Below are positions 62,706-64,000 of a stretch of 64,000 bases of DNA, piece after piece. The stretch is taken from assembly GCF_018271995.1 (NCBI RefSeq), contig NZ_JAGUCO010000007.1, forward strand, positions 1 through 64,000, read 5' to 3'. How positions within the stretch are numbered: position 1 is the stretch's first letter; each line of letters opens with the position of its first letter. The notes under the pieces are model-generated. The model was not told the DNA's origin. It ran no database searches and was given only the letters and a program-made list of their open reading frames with translations. The translations under genes were made by a program, and so were the position numbers. Source of the DNA: Carboxylicivirga linearis. Lineage in GTDB: Bacteria > Bacteroidota > Bacteroidia > Bacteroidales > Marinilabiliaceae.

Positions 62706-63752
62706 ATGTTAAATAAGATGATTAAATTTTTACTGACACTTGTTGTAGTAATTTCATTTTTACCTGTACAGGCCCAAACTTATAAAGCAGGTATTATTGC
62801 ATTTTATAATCTCGAGAATTTATTTGATACCATAGATACACCGGATGTAAGAGATACTGAGTTTACCCCTTTAGGAGATAAAAAGTGGGATGGAGACAGA
62901 TACTGGGCGAAAATTGGTAAAATGGCCGAGGTGATATCTGAACTAGGAGCAGAAAAAGGCTTAGGAGCACCGGCAGTGGTGGGTATGTGCGAGATGGAAA
63001 ATAGAGATGTTATTGAGGATTTAGTGAATGATCCGAAACTAAAGCCTTTTAACTATCAAATAGTGCATTACGACTCGCCTGATAGAAGAGGAGTGGATGT
63101 GTGTTTGATTTATCAACCTCGGTTTTTTCAGGTAACTAACTCAAAATCGATACCCTTATATATACACGATAAAAATTCAGGCGATCGAATCTTTACTCGA
63201 GATCAGTTAATGGTATCTGGTGTTTTCGATGGAGAACCAATGCATTTTATAGTTAATCATTGGCCTTCGCGTTATGGAGGAGAGGCCCGAAGTGCACCTT
63301 TAAGAAATGAAGCTGCCAAATTAAGTCGTTCAATAGTCGATTCTATTCAAGCGGTTGATGAATGGGCAAAAGTAATTTTAATGGGAGATTTGAATGATGA
63401 TCCGATTAATGAAAGCGTCGAGCTATATCTAAAAGGGATTGGAAAGAAAAGCAAAATGCGTGATGGAGATATGTATAACACCATGTATAAACATTACAAA
63501 AATGGTATAGGAACATTGGCTTATCGCGACAAGTGGAATTTGTTTGACCAGGTTATTATTACCGAATCATTATTGGGTAAAGATTTTTCTACCTATAAAT
63601 TTAAATCCTCACACATTTATAATAAGCCCAAAATGATAGTGCCTGAGGGTCGATATAAAGGATATCCGCTTCGAACCTATGTGGGTAATCGATATCAGGG
63701 AGGGTACAGCGATCACTTCCCGGTTTATATTGTTTTGTTGAAGGAATTATAA
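62706..63752 (+). CDS. Secreted endonuclease/exonuclease/phosphatase-family protein
   Basis: 348 residues with a signal peptide ending near PVQAQ. The EEP fold is complete: FYNLENLFD (Asn and metal site), VVGMCEMENRDV (catalytic Glu), FIVNHWPSRYGGEA (His-Trp-Pro-Ser), ILMGDLNDDP (Asp and Asn) and GGYSDHFPVYI (final Asp-His). It should hydrolyse phosphodiesters, such as extracellular DNA or RNA, or phosphate monoesters or lipids. Similar enzymes are often encoded beside DUF5689 proteins and TonB receptors in this phylum. It is divergent from that receptor and shares its upstream region. Confidence 0.88.
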   Translation: MLNKMIKFLLTLVVVISFLPVQAQTYKAGIIAFYNLENLFDTIDTPDVRDTEFTPLGDKKWDGDRYWAKIGKMAEVISELGAEKGLGAPAVVGMCEMENRDVIEDLVNDPKLKPFNYQIVHYDSPDRRGVDVCLIYQPRFFQVTNSKSIPLYIHDKNSGDRIFTRDQLMVSGVFDGEPMHFIVNHWPSRYGGEARSAPLRNEAAKLSRSIVDSIQAVDEWAKVILMGDLNDDPINESVELYLKGIGKKSKMRDGDMYNTMYKHYKNGIGTLAYRDKWNLFDQVIITESLLGKDFSTYKFKSSHIYNKPKMIVPEGRYKGYPLRTYVGNRYQGGYSDHFPVYIVLLKEL

Positions 63753-63796
63753 ATATTTGATATTTGTTTGAATTACCTTATCCAAAGGAGAAGAAG

Positions 63797-63813
63797 CCAA
63801 TCATATTGATTGG
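63797..63813 (+). terminator. Terminator of the secreted nuclease gene
   Basis: CCAATCA (63797-63803) pairs with TGATTGG (63807-63813) over 3 bases, followed by a run of T, 44 bp after the stop. Confidence 0.7.
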
Positions 63814-63820
63814 TCTTTTT

Positions 63821-64000
63821 TTATTGGTATAAATGATTGGTGTTTATGTAATTCATAACTGCTGGAGAAGTAAGAAATGGCAATTGTTTCCCATTCTTAA
63901 TCCACTCTCTTATTTGGGTAGATGATACTTCAATATTAGGAGCTTCAGTAATACGTACACTTAACGGTAATTGCATGTGATCAGTGGAGTATCTCAGGCG
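63821..64000 (-). CDS. nadD: Nicotinate-nucleotide adenylyltransferase, C-terminal part (cut by window edge)
   Basis: An open frame of 59 residues ends in TAA at 63821-63823 and runs off the right edge. It contains ITEAPNIEVSSTQIREWIKNGK and PFLTSPAVMNYINTNHLY, matching the C-terminus of NadD with its SSTxIR motif (adenylate-binding). NadD makes deamido-NAD in NAD synthesis. The N-terminal two thirds lie outside the window. Confidence 0.85.
   Translation of the reverse strand, partial: RLRYSTDHMQLPLSVRITEAPNIEVSSTQIREWIKNGKQLPFLTSPAVMNYINTNHLYQ

Overview
The window reads as a chromosomal segment of a member of the Bacteroidota, probably a marine or sediment facultative anaerobe of the Bacteroidales/Marinilabiliales kind (inference). 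Support: AT-rich DNA, TANNTTTG-type -7 promoter boxes, a TonB-dependent receptor with a carboxypeptidase-like N-terminal domain, DUF5689 lipoproteins, VorB-type 2-oxoacid oxidoreductase, a HydE-type hydrogenase maturase and carboxyspermidine-route polyamine genes. An oxygen-dependent HemF argues against strict anaerobiosis.

Region 1 (1-8.4 kb) is mobile and accessory. A two-gene nuclease plus helicase module resembling Hachiman/AbpAB phage defence lies between 10-bp inverted repeats. Next to it sits an RmInt1-like (class D) group II intron with its reverse transcriptase. A second two-gene module (HAD phosphatase plus metallo-beta-lactamase-fold hydrolase) lies between 9-bp inverted repeats. 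An IS1182-family insertion sequence follows.

Region 2 (8.7-16.6 kb) is a phosphate-uptake locus, all on the minus strand: a NarL/LuxR-type two-component pair, pstSCAB, an outer-membrane beta-barrel and a PiT-type carrier. There is no phoU or phoBR. Palindromes sharing TACG/CGTA half-sites lie upstream of the kinase, pstS and pit, which suggests that this two-component system controls phosphate uptake.

Region 3 (16.6-19.3 kb) holds an IS1595-family element, a tyrosine recombinase, an unusual cluster of GGTCTCG repeats and tRNA-Arg(TCT). It looks like the tRNA-proximal end of an integrated element.

Region 4 (19.4-34.3 kb) is mostly metabolism: a MATE exporter, a carboxypeptidase-like regulatory-domain protein, a response regulator-SpoIIE phosphatase, hydE-zwf-pgl, then a set on the plus strand consisting of an ADP-forming acyl-CoA synthetase, a flavodoxin-like protein, an aminotransferase and vorDBAC. 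That set fits oxidative fermentation of amino acids to acyl-CoA, ATP and reduced low-potential carrier.

Region 5 (34.3-43.4 kb) has a low-complexity secreted protein and a six-gene minus-strand group: DUF4353 lipoprotein, LytS/LytTR two-component system, VTC-domain protein, DUF4956 membrane protein and DUF2490 barrel. This is a candidate cell-surface polymer system without a described function.

Region 6 (43.4-64 kb) contains hemF, a tripartite RND efflux operon ending in a small PII-like protein, an SRPBCC protein, nspC, asnB and a carboxyspermidine dehydrogenase gene, then a TonB receptor with two DUF5689 lipoproteins divergent from a secreted endonuclease/phosphatase-fold enzyme. A TetR-type palindrome lies between the divergent genes. 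The window ends in the 3' end of nadD. Start codons were moved inward in several genes where the signal peptide, a promoter or a neighbouring gene favoured it.
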